Shown here: piece by piece, positions 21,750-22,750 of the stretch
How the letters are laid out: every line of letters begins with the position of its first letter
Position numbering within the stretch: the stretch's first letter is position 1
DNA from: CBFGRV01 sp965651265
GTDB lineage: Bacteria > Bacteroidota > Rhodothermia > Rhodothermales > VXPQ01
DNA: 22,750 nucleotides
Reading direction: 5' to 3'
Assembly (NCBI GenBank): GCA_965651265.1
Contig: CBFGRV010000048.1
Location: 1-22,750, forward strand
Made by a program: the position numbers and the translations under genes
The notes under the pieces: generated by a model
What the model saw: the letters and a program-made list of their open reading frames with translations, nothing else
Told to the model about the DNA's origin: nothing
Databases searched by the model: none

Positions 21750-22750
21750 ATGAAACGCGAGCGGCAGCTCTTTACGGATCTTGTTTCCCTTGTCCCCTCG
21801 GTGGGTGGATCCGGGGTCGAAATACCGGTAGAGTTGCCCTTCACAGGGTCGATAGTCGGCTCGATACCATCGTGTACGCCGGCGGATGTGCGCTACGCGG
21901 TTACGCGGGCTCGTGAGGTGCGTCAGGATTGGGAACGAGTTCACGTCCGGAACCGAGCCGAGTGCCTTTTGCGCCTCCACGACGTTGTCGTCGAGCGGCA
22001 AGAAGAGCTCCTCGATCTCATCCAGCTAGATACCGGGAAAGCTCGTCGCGATGCCCTGGAGGAAGTGCTCGACGTTTTGAATACGATCAGGTACTACGCC
22101 CTCATCGGTCCCGTACTTCTCCACCCTCAGAAGCGGAAGGGGGCCATTCCCGGGCTTACGATCGCCATTGAGCGATATCGCCCGCACGGCGTCGTGGGTT
22201 TCATCCTGCCCTGGAATTATCCATTCACGCTGGCCATCTCGGACGTCGCCCCGGCGGTCCTGGCCGGAAACGCCGTGGTTATTAAGCCGGCCGAGCAGAC
22301 GTCGCTTTGCGGCCTCCGCGCGGCGCTGCTGTTCCTCGAAGCGGGCTGCCCCGACGGCCTCGTGCAGGTCGTCACAGGTCGGGGCGAGGATGTCGGTTCT
22401 ACACTCATCGACTGTGTGGATGCCATCGCATTCACGGGATCGACGGCCGTAGGAAAGGAAATCGGAAGCAGGGCAGGGGAGCGTCTTATCCCGTTTTCGC
22501 TTGAGCTTGGGGGCAAGAACCCGATGCTCATCCTTGATGATGCGCCCGTCGAAACGGCCGTGGAGGGAGCCCTTCGCGGTTGTTTCGCCAACGCGGGACA
22601 GCTTTGCATATCGACGGAACGGTTGTTCGTACAAGACGAAATCTACGAGGCGTTCGTCCCCGAATTCGTGCATCGTACAGAGAGCCTTCGCCTTGGCGCC
22701 GGGTTTGATTTCGGATTCGACGTTGGTCCCCTCATCTCGCGAGAGCAATT
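21750..22750 (+). CDS. Aldehyde dehydrogenase, succinate-semialdehyde dehydrogenase type (GabD2-like), C-terminus outside window
   Basis: Translation from ATG 21750 is open for 333 codons to the right edge. Family landmarks are present: 'LPWNYPF' with oxyanion Asn156, cofactor-binding 'IKPAEQTS', 'FTGSTAVGKEI', general base Glu252 in 'LELGGKNP', and nucleophile Cys286 in 'NAGQLCIS'. The enzyme oxidises an aldehyde to the acid with NAD(P)+. The run 'FSLELGGKNPM', 'CFANAGQLCIS' and 'FDVGPLISREQ' is close to my memory of mycobacterial GabD2-type enzymes, which use succinate semialdehyde. The substrate remains an inference. It is cytoplasmic, with no signal peptide. The adjacent SET gene is on the same strand, 144 bp upstream, with a hairpin between, so a separate transcript is likely. 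Confidence 0.93.
   Translation, partial: MKRERQLFTDLVSLVPSVGGSGVEIPVELPFTGSIVGSIPSCTPADVRYAVTRAREVRQDWERVHVRNRAECLLRLHDVVVERQEELLDLIQLDTGKARRDALEEVLDVLNTIRYYALIGPVLLHPQKRKGAIPGLTIAIERYRPHGVVGFILPWNYPFTLAISDVAPAVLAGNAVVIKPAEQTSLCGLRAALLFLEAGCPDGLVQVVTGRGEDVGSTLIDCVDAIAFTGSTAVGKEIGSRAGERLIPFSLELGGKNPMLILDDAPVETAVEGALRGCFANAGQLCISTERLFVQDEIYEAFVPEFVHRTESLRLGAGFDFGFDVGPLISREQ

Noticed and set aside
22026..22748. A 240-codon minus-strand frame at the right edge
   Set aside because: It is antisense to the aldehyde dehydrogenase, which has all family landmarks; the frame shows no motif.

Overview
The window reads as a chromosomal segment of a GC-rich member of the Bacteroidota/Rhodothermota (FCB) group. 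Two long secreted proteins end in a type IX secretion (T9SS) type-A sorting domain with the 'NYPNPF' signature. Signal peptides and a lipobox mark many other products as exported, and most genes lack a strong Shine-Dalgarno sequence. The exact genus cannot be fixed from sequence alone; Rhodothermota is an inference. No rRNA, tRNA, CRISPR array, insertion sequence or integrase was seen.

Region 1 (1-8989, minus strand) is a run of four secreted-protein genes. In transcription order they are a beta-rich T9SS cargo protein of unknown function, a 1413-residue lipase/esterase-like T9SS cargo with five chitobiase-like and three Ig-like modules, a lipoprotein carrying a subtilase-propeptide-like domain, and a subtilisin-family protease that runs off the left edge. 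The lipoprotein and the protease's own prodomain look related, so the pair may be an anchored inhibitor or chaperone with its protease.

Region 2 (9145-10506, plus) is a periplasmic or secreted M20 metallopeptidase of the carboxypeptidase-G2 (glutamate carboxypeptidase) type, transcribed divergently from region 1.

Region 3 (about 10600-17005, plus) is the most interesting part: a compact bacteriocin-like locus. Two tandem paralogous small peptides carry double-glycine leaders and share a C-x12-C...C-x3-C cysteine pattern with GxxxG-rich cores. Both have near-perfect ribosome binding sites. A 12-bp hairpin separates them from an ABC-2 permease (DUF5687-like), its ATPase, an unidentified polytopic membrane protein, a membrane-anchored CPFC thioredoxin-fold protein, and a C39-peptidase ABC exporter with all catalytic residues. 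The reading is leader cleavage and export by the C39 transporter, disulfide handling by the redoxin, and self-protection by the ABC-2 pair or the membrane protein. No HlyD or TolC partner is present in the window.

Region 4 (16986-22750) holds a VIT/von Willebrand A protein on the minus strand, convergent with and overlapping the exporter by 20 bp. The plus-strand genes after it are a secreted alpha/beta-hydrolase-fold protein whose nucleophile serine is replaced by arginine, a SET-domain protein with a post-SET cysteine cluster preceded by a perfect 10-bp inverted repeat, and a succinate-semialdehyde-type aldehyde dehydrogenase cut by the right edge.
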